Shown here: one piece after another, positions 54,456 to 64,000 of the stretch | How positions within the stretch are numbered: position 1 is the stretch's first letter | Layout of the letters: every line of letters begins with the position of its first letter | NCBI GenBank assembly: GCA_963799925.1 | Contig: CAWCYZ010000001.1 | Location: 992,001 to 1,056,000, forward strand | Reading direction: 5' to 3' | DNA length: 64,000 nt | Source of the DNA: DATBQN01 sp963799925 | GTDB lineage: Bacteria; Acidobacteriota; Thermoanaerobaculia; Multivoradales; UBA5704 | Made by a program: the position numbers and the translations under genes | The notes under the pieces: generated by a model | Told to the model about the DNA's origin: nothing | The model's database searches: none | Seen by the model: only the letters and a program-made list of their open reading frames with translations

Positions 54456-54538
54456 GCGATCTCATCAGCGGCTGGCTCTCGCCCTCGCGACACGACCTAC
54501 GCCAGCGACACACAATCATCCAAATCCCGGAGGCTCAC

Positions 54539-55096
54539 TTGATCCAAGCGACCCAGATGCGAGCCGGCATGTGCATCCTCTTCGAGGGCGACATCTGCCG
54601 GATCATGAGCGTGAACCACGTGACGCCGGGCAACTGGCGCGGCTTCGTCCAGGCCAAGATGCGGAGCCTGAAGAGCGGCAACAGCTTCGAGCACCGCTTC
54701 GGCTCGACCGAGAAGGTCGAGCGGGCGATCCTCGACACCATGCAGATGGAGTACCTCTACTCCGATCCCTCGGGTCACCACTTCATGAACCAGGAGACCT
54801 ACGATCAGATCGCCATGGACGACGAGACGCTGGGCACCAACAAGCTCTACCTGCTGCCCAACACCGTCCTGCAGATCGACTTCTACGAGGAGCGGCCGGT
54901 GGGCATCGAGCTGCCCAACACGGTGACCCTCGAGGTCGTCGACACCGAGCCGAGCATGAAGGGCGCCACGGCCTCCGCCTCCTACAAGTCGGCGAAGCTC
55001 GAGACCGGCCTGGTGGTCATGGTCCCGCCGTTCATCGAGGTCGGCAACAGGATCGTCGTCGACACCCGCGAGGACAAGTACCTGTCGCGGGCATAG
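54539..55096 (+). CDS. efp: Elongation factor P with Asn at the modification-site position
   Basis: A 185-aa EF-P that relieves ribosome stalling at polyproline. The three beta-barrels are clear: MRAGMCILFEGDICRIMSVN, KMRSLKSGNSFEHRFGSTEK, LELPNTVTLEVVDTEPSMKG-type IELPNTVTLEVVDTEP, and the C-terminal DTREDKYLSR. The loop that is usually PGKG (Lys34 in E. coli) reads VTPGNWRGFVQ, so Asn32 replaces Lys. The start is TTG 54539, supported by GGAGG 6 nt upstream; there is no ATG nearby. No EpmA or EpmB gene is seen in the window. Confidence 0.92.
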   Translation: MIQATQMRAGMCILFEGDICRIMSVNHVTPGNWRGFVQAKMRSLKSGNSFEHRFGSTEKVERAILDTMQMEYLYSDPSGHHFMNQETYDQIAMDDETLGTNKLYLLPNTVLQIDFYEERPVGIELPNTVTLEVVDTEPSMKGATASASYKSAKLETGLVVMVPPFIEVGNRIVVDTREDKYLSRA

Positions 55097-55123
55097 CCGG
55101 CCGGGCGCGGTAGAATCGCGCCC

Positions 55124-55834
55124 GTGCCATCCGACCAGATCGTCCTCGGCGTCACCTGGTTCTTCGTCTTCCTCTTCTCGACCACCCTCCACGAGGCCGG
55201 GCATGCTCTCGCGGCCTGGAGGCTCGGCGATCCGACCGCCTACCACGGCGGCCAGGTGACCCTGTCGCCGTTCCCGCACATGCGGCGTGAGCCCTACGGG
55301 ATGATCGTCGTCCCGCTCCTCTCCTTCGTGCTCTCGAAGGGCGGCTGGATGATGGGCTGGGCGAGCGCTCCCTACGACCCGCGATGGGCCCACAGCTATC
55401 CGCGCCGGGCGGCGATCATGGCGATGGCGGGGCCGGCCGCCAACCTGGCCCTGGTGCTCGCCGCCGCGCTCGCCGTGCGGGCGGGGATCGCGATGGGCAT
55501 CTACCATCCCCCGGACCACATCTCGTTCCAGTCCATCACCGGCGCCGCCGGCCCCGGGGTTGCCGCCGCGGCGATCGCCCCGTTGAGCATCCTCTTCTCG
55601 CTCAACCTGATCCTCTTCGTCTTCAACCTGCTCCCGGTGCCGCCGCTCGACGGCAGCGCCGCCATCGGCATCTTCATGACGGACGAGACGGCGCGCCGCT
55701 ACCAGCAGTTCCTCCGCCAGCCGATGTTCTCGATGCTCGGCTTCCTCATCGCCTGGTGGCTCTTCAACCCCATCTTCGAGCCGATCAACCTCCTGGCGCT
55801 CAACCTCCTCTACCCCGGAGCCGGCTACCGATGA
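55124..55834 (+). CDS. Site-2-protease-family (M50) membrane metalloprotease
   Basis: A 236-aa polytopic protein with about six membrane segments. The zinc motif HEAGH is in STTLHEAGHALAAWRL, and the third ligand is in FNLLPVPPLDGSAA. SYPRRAAIMAMAGPAANLAL carries the conserved AGPxxN. It lacks PDZ and CBS domains. M50 proteases cut membrane segments, for example of anti-sigma factors. GTG 55124 is chosen from its position 27 nt after efp. The end overlaps the amidohydrolase start (ATGA). Confidence 0.87.
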   Translation: MPSDQIVLGVTWFFVFLFSTTLHEAGHALAAWRLGDPTAYHGGQVTLSPFPHMRREPYGMIVVPLLSFVLSKGGWMMGWASAPYDPRWAHSYPRRAAIMAMAGPAANLALVLAAALAVRAGIAMGIYHPPDHISFQSITGAAGPGVAAAAIAPLSILFSLNLILFVFNLLPVPPLDGSAAIGIFMTDETARRYQQFLRQPMFSMLGFLIAWWLFNPIFEPINLLALNLLYPGAGYR

Positions 55835-57157
55835 GACGCCTGGCGAAGCACGGAGCGCTCGCCGCTCTCTTGACCCTGGCCGCCGGAGCGGCGTTCGCGG
55901 CTTCCGCCCCCCGGCGGGCCGATCCGCCGCTCCTCCTCGCCGGCGCCCGGCGTGCTCGACCCCGCCGGCGCGCGCTGGCTCGACGGCCGCGAGGTGCTGG
56001 TCGAGAAGGGCAGGATCGCCGCGATCGGCGCCGCGGGCTCGCTGCCGGTCCCGCCCGGCGCCGTCCGCCTCGACCTCGCCGGGCTCCATCTCATCCCCGG
56101 CCTGATCGAGCTCCACTCGCACCTGCTCCTCCACCCCTACGACGAGACGCCGTGGGACGACCAGGTGCTGAAGGAACCGCTCGAGCAGCGCACGCTCCGC
56201 GCCGTGCTCGCGGCGCGGGCGACGGTCGAGGCCGGCTTCACCACCGTGCGCGACCTGGGAACCGAGGGGGCGGGCTTCGCCGACGTGGCGCTGCGCGACG
56301 CCATCGCCCAGCGCTGGATCGCCGGGCCGCGCGTCTTCGCCGCCACCCGCGCCCTCGTCGCCTCGGGCGCCTACGGCCCGGCGGGCGATCCGCGCTGGGA
56401 CCTCCCCAAGGGCGCGCAGGTGGTCGACGGCGCCGTCGAGATGCGCCGCGCCGTCCGCCAGCAGATCGCGGCGGGGGCGGACTGGATCAAGGTCTACGCC
56501 GACTACCGGCGGCGGCCCGGCGGTCCGTCGACGCCGACCTTCACCGAAGAGGAGATGGCGACCGCGGTCGACGAGGCGCGGAGCGCCGGGCTGCCGGTCG
56601 CCGCCCACGCCTACACCGACGAGGGGATCCGCCGCGCCGTCCTCGCCGGGGTGCGGACGATCGAGCACGGCACCTACGCCGCGGACGAGACCCTGGCGCT
56701 GATGAAGAAGAAGGGCGTCGTCCTCTGCCCGACGCTCGCCGCCGGCGAGGCCATCGCCCGCTATGGCGGCTGGAAGCCTGGCGAGCCGGAGCCGCCGCGC
56801 CTCAAGGAAGAGCGCGACTTCTTCGCGCGGGCGCTCCGCTCCGGGGTGACGATCGGCAACGGCAGCGACGTCGGCGTCTTCTCCCATGGCGAGAACGCGC
56901 GAGAGCCCGAGCTGATGGTCGCCTACGGCATGAAGCCGCAGGCGGCGCTGCGCGCCGCGACGGTCACCGCCGCGGCCGTGCTGGGGAAGGAGAGAGAGCT
57001 GGGCCGGATCGAGACCGGCTACCTCGCCGATCTGGTGGCGGTCGACGGCGATCCCCTGGCCGACATCTCGGCCCTCGGCCGTCCGGCGGTCGTCATCAAG
57101 GATGGCGCGGTGGTGCGGGCGCGCGGTGCGGCGGGAGCCGCTCTCCTTCAGAGATAG
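55831..57157 (+). CDS. Secreted amidohydrolase (imidazolonepropionase/prolidase-like), one frameshift
   Basis: A roughly 441-aa metal-dependent hydrolase. Signal peptide at 1-24 (AALLTLAAGAAFAASA). The frame breaks near 55955; removing one base joins PPLLLAGA to RVLDPAGARWLDGREVL. The metal site is HLIPGLIELHSHLLLHP (HxH), a lysine in ADWIKVYADYRR, VAAHAYTDEGIR, RTIEHGTYA and GNGSDVGVFSHGEN (Asp). It ends with LADLVAVDGDPLADI, the usual amidohydrolase tail strand. Extracytoplasmic members hydrolyse dipeptides such as Xaa-Pro or organophosphates; substrate unknown. Confidence 0.86.
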
Positions 57158-57481
57158 CGCCTGAATTCGGAGGGAGGCTTCCCGCGCGGGAAAGCCGGGT
57201 TTCTCAGCTCCCGTCCAGGTACTCCTGCCGCACCTCGCCCTGGCCCTCTGCGGCCAGCTCGACGCTCTCCGCATCCACCGCTTCGTCCCGCGACAGGCCC
57301 TCGGTGTCGCCGGACCGACCGCGGCCTCGGTGCCGAGCCCACGCCCGGCGACCGCAGCGGCCAATCGCCATAGATGAAAGTATTTCTTTGGCGACCAGCA
57401 CCGATCACTCCGGCGCGCGTGGCCATGAATTCTCATGAACCCTCATCACACATACCGAATTGAAAGCGCGATGCCAGGCGG

Positions 57482-57702
57482 CATCAAGATTTCCTGCGCG
57501 CTCGCGAGAGATCTTCCTCGAACCTAGAGACGGTTGCGCAGATCACGATGGCAGAATCAGGCATAATGATTGCCCGAATCCCTGATTTGCCCTAGCCGTC
57601 GGCCGGACCGGCGGTGGAACTCAACTACGCTGGCGAGGCGGGAAATACTACTTCCCGGCGCTCCGGCATCCCGTCTGAAAGGAGAGCTGTCATGTCACGT
57701 TT
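57482..57702 (+). repeat. Promoter/leader repeat, copy A
   Basis: About 220 bp aligned with copy B (58070-58292). Shared blocks: ATCAGGCATAAT(G/C)ATTGCCCGA (promoter-like CATAAT), GGCGGTGG(A/G)(A/T)TTCAACTACG-like segment, CTGGCGAGGCGGGAAA, CGCTCCGGCATC and CGTCTGAAAGGAGAGCTGTC followed by ATGTCACGT. The repeat therefore carries a promoter, a structured leader, a ribosome site and the first codons MSR. The stretch 57158-57481 before it shows no gene. Confidence 0.8.
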
Positions 57703-57886
57703 GCCCGCCACCCATCTGTCGGCCGGGACTGGCGGTGGAATTCAAGACACTGGCGAGGCGGGAAGGACCGACCCTTCAAGCCGCTCTGGTAGCCCCAGAA
57801 AGAAGAGAGTGCCGAGTCCGTGGATTCCAGGAGGCCGAAGGAGGTGGCTATGCCACGCAGTAGTGCGAAGAAGGAGAACCGCCTAA
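57692..57886 (+). pseudogene. Short chimeric frame from copy A start into copy C leader
   Basis: ATG 57692 has the same ribosome site and first residues MSR as the 73-aa gene of copy B. The frame then runs directly into a third leader copy and has no signal peptide or other protein-like character. It looks like the remnant of a deletion that joined the start of a peptide gene to the next leader at the shared bases TTTGCCC. Probably not a functional protein. Confidence 0.4.
57703..57812 (+). repeat. Leader repeat, copy C (no promoter part)
   Basis: GGCCGGGACTGGCGGTGG, then ATTCAAGACACTGGCGAGG and CGGGAAGGACC align with the leader core of copies A and B; GCCGCTCTGG aligns with GCCGCTCCGG. The upstream promoter-like part is missing. 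It directly precedes the 42-aa membrane peptide gene. Confidence 0.7.
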
Positions 57887-57978
57887 CCGAGACAGAGATT
57901 TTAATCATCATCGCTGTCATAAGCGCTCTTGCGGAGAGCGTGACAGCCATAATGGAGGTGATCTACCACCTCGGTTAG
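57850..57978 (+). CDS. 42-aa single-pass membrane peptide
   Basis: A very short gene with a strong ribosome site (AAGGAGGTGGCT ending just before ATG 57850). The product starts MPRSSAKKENRLTETE (basic, then acidic) and continues with one hydrophobic helix, ILIIIAVISALAESVTAIM, ending EVIYHLG. A strong terminator begins 11 nt after the stop. The ribosome site, hydrophobic segment and terminator make it a credible gene. Size and layout resemble type I toxin or regulatory membrane peptides, but no family is recognised. Confidence 0.65.
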   Translation: MPRSSAKKENRLTETEILIIIAVISALAESVTAIMEVIYHLG

Positions 57979-57989
57979 GCAAACGCTCG

Positions 57990-58025
57990 GGAGGGGCGTT
58001 AGACCGCCCCTCCGCCTTCTATTCT
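57990..58025 (+). terminator. Terminator after the 42-aa peptide gene
   Basis: GGAGGGGCG (57990-57998) pairs with CGCCCCTCC (58005-58013), 6-nt loop, followed by the T-rich tail GCCTTCTATTCT. Confidence 0.7.
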
Positions 58026-58069
58026 AGCAGGCCGAGCCGCCCCGACAGTAGTAGTAATACCTGTCCCGA

Positions 58070-58292
58070 CGTCAAATTTCCTTGCACCCCCCGCCGCAAG
58101 AGATATACCTCAAACCTAAAGAGGGTTGCACACATCGCCATTGCATCAGGCATAATCATTGCCCGATCCCTTATTTGCCCATCCGCCGGCCGGGACCGGC
58201 GGTGGGATTCAACTACGCTGGCGAGGCGGGAAAGACGATAGTCCCGGCCGCTCCGGCATCTCGTCTGAAAGGAGAGCTGTCATGTCACGTTT
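58070..58292 (+). repeat. Promoter/leader repeat, copy B, with candidate structured leader
   Basis: Aligned with copy A. It has CATAAT after ATCAGG (58145-58156). The leader can fold with GGCCGGGAC pairing GTCCCGGCC (about 58188-58196 with 58241-58249). Immediately after, GCTCC (58250-58254) can pair with the ribosome site GGAGAGC (58271-58277). Two competing helices next to the ribosome site suggest cis-regulation of translation. No known riboswitch class is recognised. Confidence 0.6.
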
Positions 58293-58503
58293 CGCCCACC
58301 GTACCGCTTCCGCTCTGCTCCTAGTCCTCTGTCTCGGTCTCATTCCCACCTCGACAGCTCAGGCACGTCCGCTCTTTCACGACACTTCGGCGAATGCCTA
58401 TGGGCCTATTGATCTTCACGGATTTCTCCACCACCTCTGGACGGGACTGTGGTCGCTCATGGGAGCCGATGGGGCTGGGGCAGACCCAAACGGCCGCCGT
58501 TAG
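58282..58503 (+). CDS. 73-aa secreted small protein
   Basis: ATG 58282 follows AAAGGAGAGCTGTC. The product has a textbook signal peptide: MSRFAHRTA, hydrophobic SALLLVLCLGLIP and cleavage after TSTAQA. The mature part (about 45 aa) begins RPLFHDTSANAYG and has HGFLHHLWTGLWSLMG, rich in aromatic and His residues, then ends DPNGRR. No cysteines in the mature part and no known family. A strong terminator follows 10 nt after the stop. A complete copy of the gene is not present after copy A. Confidence 0.65.
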   Translation: MSRFAHRTASALLLVLCLGLIPTSTAQARPLFHDTSANAYGPIDLHGFLHHLWTGLWSLMGADGAGADPNGRR

Positions 58504-58512
58504 GCTTCTTAG

Positions 58513-58542
58513 GCGCCGGTCCTCCGAGGGACCGGCGCTTTT
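58513..58542 (+). terminator. Terminator after the 73-aa gene
   Basis: GCGCCGGTCC (58513-58522) pairs perfectly with GGACCGGCGC (58529-58538), 6-nt loop, followed by TTTT. Confidence 0.85.
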
Positions 58543-58576
58543 CTGGCCATCCTCGTGCCTACTGGTTCTGTCCTAG

Positions 58577-58605
58577 TTGAACTCGGTGTCACTTCGGCGT
58601 AAAAT
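58577..58605 (+). promoter_or_regulatory. Predicted sigma70-type promoter of the zf-HC2/TPR gene
   Basis: TTGAAC (58577-58582) and TAAAAT (58600-58605) are separated by exactly 17 nt. It lies 90 nt before the gene and is an unusually good match for this GC-rich sequence. Confidence 0.6.
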
Positions 58606-58694
58606 CCGCGCATAATCTACTTAGCCCCTGGCTCCGTAGTTTAGGGGAGGGGATATTTCAGGAGCTGCCCACCGATCCTCAGGAGAGGTCAACA

Positions 58695-60057
58695 ATGCCC
58701 GTGAGGCACCTCGATCGTTTGCTGCTTGAGAATTTTGCGACTGCGCGCTTGCGACCAGAGGAGATGATCCGGGCTGGTCGACATCTCTCTTCGTGCCTCG
58801 CCTGCCAGGCAAAGCTGCGGCGGGAAGTCAGAAATGGCGCCCAGCTCCTCAAGCGCCTGCATATTGAGGAGCATCACCTCTCGACGTCCGTCGAGTACGA
58901 AGAACTCTTCGAGCGCCTCTCGGAGAGGACTTACGAGAAAGTTCAAAGAATTCGGAGTGAGAAGGCTGGCGTTCCCAAGCTCCTCCAAGATTTCTTCGAC
59001 TTTTCGGAAGAGCAGAGAGTCACCGCGGGGCACGAAGCTAAATTCCAGACTGCCGCATTCGTCGAGGCGTTGTTGGAGAATGCGCGCAGCACGTGGGCAG
59101 ATAATCAGTTTCGTTCGGAGTGGTTTGCCAATCTTGGCCTCGAGATCAGCGATCGCCTCGATCGCCAGCTCTACGGTCATGGCTTGATCAGTGATCTCAA
59201 AGCGCGCGCTTGGGGCTTCATCGCGAACGCCCGCCGCATTCACTCCGATTTTAGAGGATCCGAAGAAGCATTCCAGGCGGCGGAGGAGCTACTCGCAGAA
59301 GGGAGCGGCGATCCGCTGGAATGGGCCCGCCTGCTCGACTTAAAAGCGTCGCTTCGTCGCGCTCAACGCCGTTTCGAAGAAGCTCTCAATCTACTGGATG
59401 AGGTCGTAGGGATCTGCCGAAAGACTCACGAGCGTCACCTCGAAGGGCGGGCGCTGATCGGAAAGGCTCTAATCTACGATTATGCGAGCAAACCCGAACC
59501 AGCAGTACCTCTCCTGTTCGAAGCCTTGGAGAAAATCGATCGGAAACAAGAGCCCAGACTACTCTTCACGATCTTGCAGAACCTGACCCTGAGTCTTGTG
59601 ACGCTCGGCGAATATGAAAGAGCCAGCGAGCTTCTTGCCCCAAGCTCGCCAAGCAGCGCTCGAGCTTGGAACAGCAGATGACCTGACCCGTACTCTATGG
59701 GTAGAAGGCCTCCTCGACCTCGGGATGCAGCGCTTCCCCGAAGCCGAGAACAGGCTGCAGGCGGTGCGCGATCATTATATCGAAGCGGGAATCGGCTACA
59801 ACGCGGCGCTCGCATCGCTCGACCTCGCCAAGATCTATCTCCGGCAGGGTCGCACCGAGGAGACGAAGCGCGTCGCGGCCGAGATGCACCCGATCTTCGT
59901 CTCGCGCGACGTCCAGCGCGAATCGATCGCCGCATTGCTCGTGTTCCAGCAGGCCGTCGAGCAGGAGAGCGTGTCGCTGCGGCTCGTCGACGAGGTGATC
60001 CGCAGCGTCCGGCGGGCTCAGGCCGGTCCCCAGACGCGGCCCGAGCGCCCGACCTGA
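58695..60057 (+). CDS. zf-HC2-like/TPR protein, one frameshift
   Basis: A roughly 453-aa protein. The N-terminus resembles an anti-sigma zinc finger: RAGRHLSSCLACQAKLRREV gives H-x3-C-x2-C. A helical region and several TPRs follow (ARAWGFIANARRIHSDFRGS, EWARLLDLKASLRRAQRRFE, AALASLDLAKIYLRQGRTEE). No membrane segment. The frame breaks near 59640: YERASELL continues as PQARQAALELGTADDLT in another frame, and the span is one base above a multiple of three. The first 900 bases are AT-richer than the end. The combination is frequent in Acidobacteriota, probably a signalling adaptor. Target unknown. Confidence 0.75.
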
Positions 60058-60090
60058 GGGGGGGCCCGGCTTCGCCGGCCCACTCCTCTC

Positions 60091-62051
<1,961 letters not shown>

Positions 62052-62121
62052 GAGATCTTCCTTTCTCGATGGTCCGGGAGGCGGTTCAGGAGCCGCGAGG
62101 TGGCGCGCCGGCAGCCCAAAG

Positions 62122-62150
62122 CAAAAGGCCGCACCCGGTAGGGCGCGGCC
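62122..62150 (-). terminator. Riboswitch-linked terminator upstream of thiC
   Basis: On the minus strand GGCCGCGCCC pairs with GGGTGCGGCC around a TACC loop, followed by TTTT (62126-62123). It lies between the TPP aptamer and the thiC start, the normal place for a transcription-attenuation expression platform. Confidence 0.8.
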
Positions 62151-62174
62151 TCGACGGTGCGGCTCCGAGCCGGC

Positions 62175-62262
62175 GATCGTCGCTTCCCTTCGCTGGCATT
62201 ACCCAGATCAGGTCGTTGAGGGTCGTCCGTCGCCGGACTCTCAGCCTTGCGGCCCCCCTAGC
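62175..62262 (-). ncRNA. TPP riboswitch (THI element)
   Basis: The minus strand contains the two conserved TPP aptamer blocks: GGGGGGCCGCAAGGCTGAGA (62258-62239) and ACCTGATCTGGGTAATGCCA followed by GCGAAGGGA (62213-62185). Together with the downstream terminator and thiC the identification is secure. Binding of TPP should switch thiC off. Confidence 0.95.
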
Positions 62263-62389
62263 TCTTCGTTCCGCATCGTACCATGCGCCCGCTCGCCGGG
62301 AGCGAGCCCCGCGCGACCGCGATGGCCAGGTCCGCCCGGGTGGTGTATCTTGATCTCGAGGTCATCCGGGGAGATCTCTGCCTTGTCCG

Positions 62390-62818
62390 ATGCTCCGGCT
62401 CGCGAGCCAGCCCCATCCCGCCGCTCCCGCCCCCTCTCGCGGCGATCGGCTGGTCTCTGTCGTCATCCCGACGAAGAACGCCGCCGACCACATCGCGCGC
62501 ACGCTGGCCGCGGTCTTCGACCAGGGTCCGGCGGCCGGCGTCAAGCTCGAAGTGGTGGTGGCGGACGACGGCTCGACCGACGACACCGCCGCGATCGCCT
62601 GCGACGCCGGAGCGCGGGTGATCCTCCTCGGCGGTCCCCGCAGCCAGGGCCTCGGCGGCTCGCCCGAAGCGGCGAGGAGACGCGGCGCCGCCGCGGCGCT
62701 GGGGGACCCGATCCTCTTCCTCGACGCCGACCGCACGCCGGCGCCCGGCTGGCTGCAGGCGATCCTCGACGCCCACGACCGCCGCGGCCTCCCGGCGCCC
62801 GATCCGCAGGGCCCCTAG
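62390..62818 (+). CDS. Family 2 glycosyltransferase fragment
   Basis: A 142-aa protein with only the N-terminal half of a GT-A glycosyltransferase: VSVVIPTKNAADHIARTLAA, VVVADDGSTDDTAAI and ILFLDADRTPAPGW (donor/metal DxD region). Full family members have at least 100 more residues, including the acceptor site. The frame ends 52 nt before the peptidase gene, and no continuation is visible in another frame, so the gene is truncated by deletion or assembly. Probably inactive alone. Confidence 0.7.
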   Translation: MLRLASQPHPAAPAPSRGDRLVSVVIPTKNAADHIARTLAAVFDQGPAAGVKLEVVVADDGSTDDTAAIACDAGARVILLGGPRSQGLGGSPEAARRRGAAAALGDPILFLDADRTPAPGWLQAILDAHDRRGLPAPDPQGP

Positions 62819-62869
62819 CCCATCCGACCTCTCTGCTACGATCTGCCCGCTCCACGGGAGATCCAACCG

Positions 62870-64000
62870 ATGACCCAGCGCGCCATCTCGAGCCCGCGCA
62901 TTCCGCTGGCCGCTCTCCTCGCCGCCATCGCCCTCGCCGCGCCCCTCGCGGCGGCCGAGCCGCCGGTGCCGAAGGATTGGCTCACGCCGGCGGAGGCCTC
63001 CGGCTTCCGCTCGACGCCGAGCTACGACGAGACGATCGCCTTCCTCGAGCGGCTGGCGCGGCGGCTGCCGGAGATGACCCTCCGCTTCTACGGCAGCTCG
63101 GCGGCCGGCCGGCCGCTGCCGCTCGTCATCGTCGACAAGGACCGCGCCTTCCGGCCGGGAGGCGAGGACGAGGAGCGGGAGCGCGAGCCGCGGGGCGAGC
63201 GGCCCGGCGAGACGGGCGGCGAAGAGCGCCAGAGGCGCCCGGTCGTCCTCGTCCAGAACGGCATCCATGCCGGCGAGATCGACGGCAAGGACGCCTGCCT
63301 GATGCTCCTGCGCGACCTCGCCCTCGGCCGGCGGCGCGAGCTGCTCGACGCCGCGACCCTCCTGATCCTGCCGATCTACAACGTCGACGGGCACGAGCGG
63401 GTCTCGCCCTACAACCGCCCCAACCAGAACGGGCCGGTCGAGGGGATGGGATTCCGCACCACGGCGGACGGCCTCGACCTGAACCGCGACTATCTGAAGC
63501 TGGCGAGCCCCGAGGCGCGGGCGCTCGCGGCGCTGGTCAACGCCTGGCGCCCCGATCTCTATGTCGACGACCACGTGACCGACGGCGTCGACCTCGACTG
63601 GGTGCTGACGACGAGCTGGGTCGAGGCGCCGCAGGCGCCGGCGCCGGTCGACCGCTGGCAGCGCGCCCACCTCCCGGCCGTGCTCGCCGCGGTCGCCCGG
63701 GCAGGCCATAAGAACGGCCCCTACGTCGACTTGAAGGATGCCAACGACCCGCGCCGTGGCTTCAGCTCGTGGGTCGGCCAGCCGCGCTACTCGAGCGGCT
63801 ATTTTCCGCTGCGCAACCGTCCGTCGATCCTCGTCGAGATGCACTCCTACAAGCCCTACCGCGACCGCGTGCTCGCCAACCGCGACTTCCTCGCCGCCCT
63901 CCTCGCCGAGATCGGCAAGGACCCGCAGGCGCTCCGGCGCGCCGTCGCCGAGGCGGACGAGCACACCGTCGCCCTCGGCCGCGCCGGCGCGCCGCCCTCC
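62870..64000 (+). CDS. M14-family zinc carboxypeptidase, 3' end outside window
   Basis: The first 377 residues of a secreted metallopeptidase, open to the window edge. Signal peptide at 1-28 (LAALLAAIALAAPLAAAE). TPSYDETIAFLERLARRLPE and LRFYGSSAAGRPLPLVIVDK are the N-terminal block. VLVQNGIHAGEIDGKDA holds the HxxE zinc ligands; LDLNRDYLKL supplies substrate-binding Asn-Arg; DDHVTDG gives the third zinc His. A charged insertion (about 95-120, Arg/Glu/Gly-rich) is atypical. ATG 62870 has GGGAG 11 nt upstream. Confidence 0.88.
   Translation, partial: MTQRAISSPRIPLAALLAAIALAAPLAAAEPPVPKDWLTPAEASGFRSTPSYDETIAFLERLARRLPEMTLRFYGSSAAGRPLPLVIVDKDRAFRPGGEDEEREREPRGERPGETGGEERQRRPVVLVQNGIHAGEIDGKDACLMLLRDLALGRRRELLDAATLLILPIYNVDGHERVSPYNRPNQNGPVEGMGFRTTADGLDLNRDYLKLASPEARALAALVNAWRPDLYVDDHVTDGVDLDWVLTTSWVEAPQAPAPVDRWQRAHLPAVLAAVARAGHKNGPYVDLKDANDPRRGFSSWVGQPRYSSGYFPLRNRPSILVEMHSYKPYRDRVLANRDFLAALLAEIGKDPQALRRAVAEADEHTVALGRAGAPPS

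Overview
The window is one very GC-rich bacterial chromosome segment with densely packed genes and many 1-4 nt stop/start overlaps. No rRNA, phage gene, transposase or CRISPR array was seen. The gene content suggests Acidobacteriota, possibly Thermoanaerobaculia-like: a VWFA-related secreted protein of the acidobacterial type, a CRTAC1/ASPIC repeat protein, a zf-HC2/TPR protein, a GreA domain on a very long N-terminal part, and DnaE2. This placement is inference; no 16S is present.

Layout. 1-2170: 3' part of error-prone polymerase dnaE2, carrying about ten single-base insertions. 2195-5788 (minus): a compact run amrB-amrA-RNase (Sa/barnase type)-barstar-DUF1003-polyphosphate glucokinase. 5947-6503: a brnTA toxin-antitoxin module with a visible promoter and operator-like palindrome. 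6513-17035 (minus): an eight-gene Wsp-like chemosensory operon (two MCPs, CheW, CheW-like, CheA-REC, CheB, REC-GGDEF, CheR-TPR) expected to control c-di-GMP. 17321-21491: FadL-type porin, a STAS-like protein and a CRTAC1 protein. 21616-21692: tRNA-Pro(CGG). 21908-25896: fadD and a FadB/FadJ-type beta-oxidation protein. 25914-30177: serine hydrolase, VWFA protein, geranylgeranyl-reductase-like flavoprotein. 30224-33846 (minus): rodZ, HEAT-like protein, J-domain/TPR protein, PP2C. 33964-38053: GreA-domain protein, RsbQ-type hydrolase, PAS histidine kinase. 38050-43209 (minus): gatC, gatA, amidase; separately an ECF sigma/anti-sigma pair. 43493-47368: cca, PilT-like ATPase, lexA. 47644-52197: paired M16 peptidases and a Ser/Thr kinase. 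52365-57157: EF-G-like GTPase, EF-P, M50 protease, amidohydrolase. 57482-60057: an AT-richer island with a triplicated promoter/leader element, two tiny membrane or secreted peptides and a zf-HC2/TPR protein. 60091-62262 (minus): TPP riboswitch, terminator and thiC. 62390-64000: glycosyltransferase fragment and the start of an M14 carboxypeptidase.

Quality note. At least nine genes need frame corrections. In every one the length excess modulo 3 fits added single bases: +1 in seven genes (ten insertions in dnaE2), three in the kinase, and +2 in thiC (two insertions or one deletion). This looks like insertion-biased sequence error more than gene decay. Two adjacent M16 genes are artificially fused by one such shift.

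Most interesting regions: the 57.5-58.5 kb repeated leader with tiny genes; the Wsp-like operon whose MCPs carry a C-terminal Cache-like domain; the RNase/barstar pair inside the amrAB operon; a 90-bp stem element present twice with covarying arms; and a 21-bp-period GGACC repeat next to lexA.
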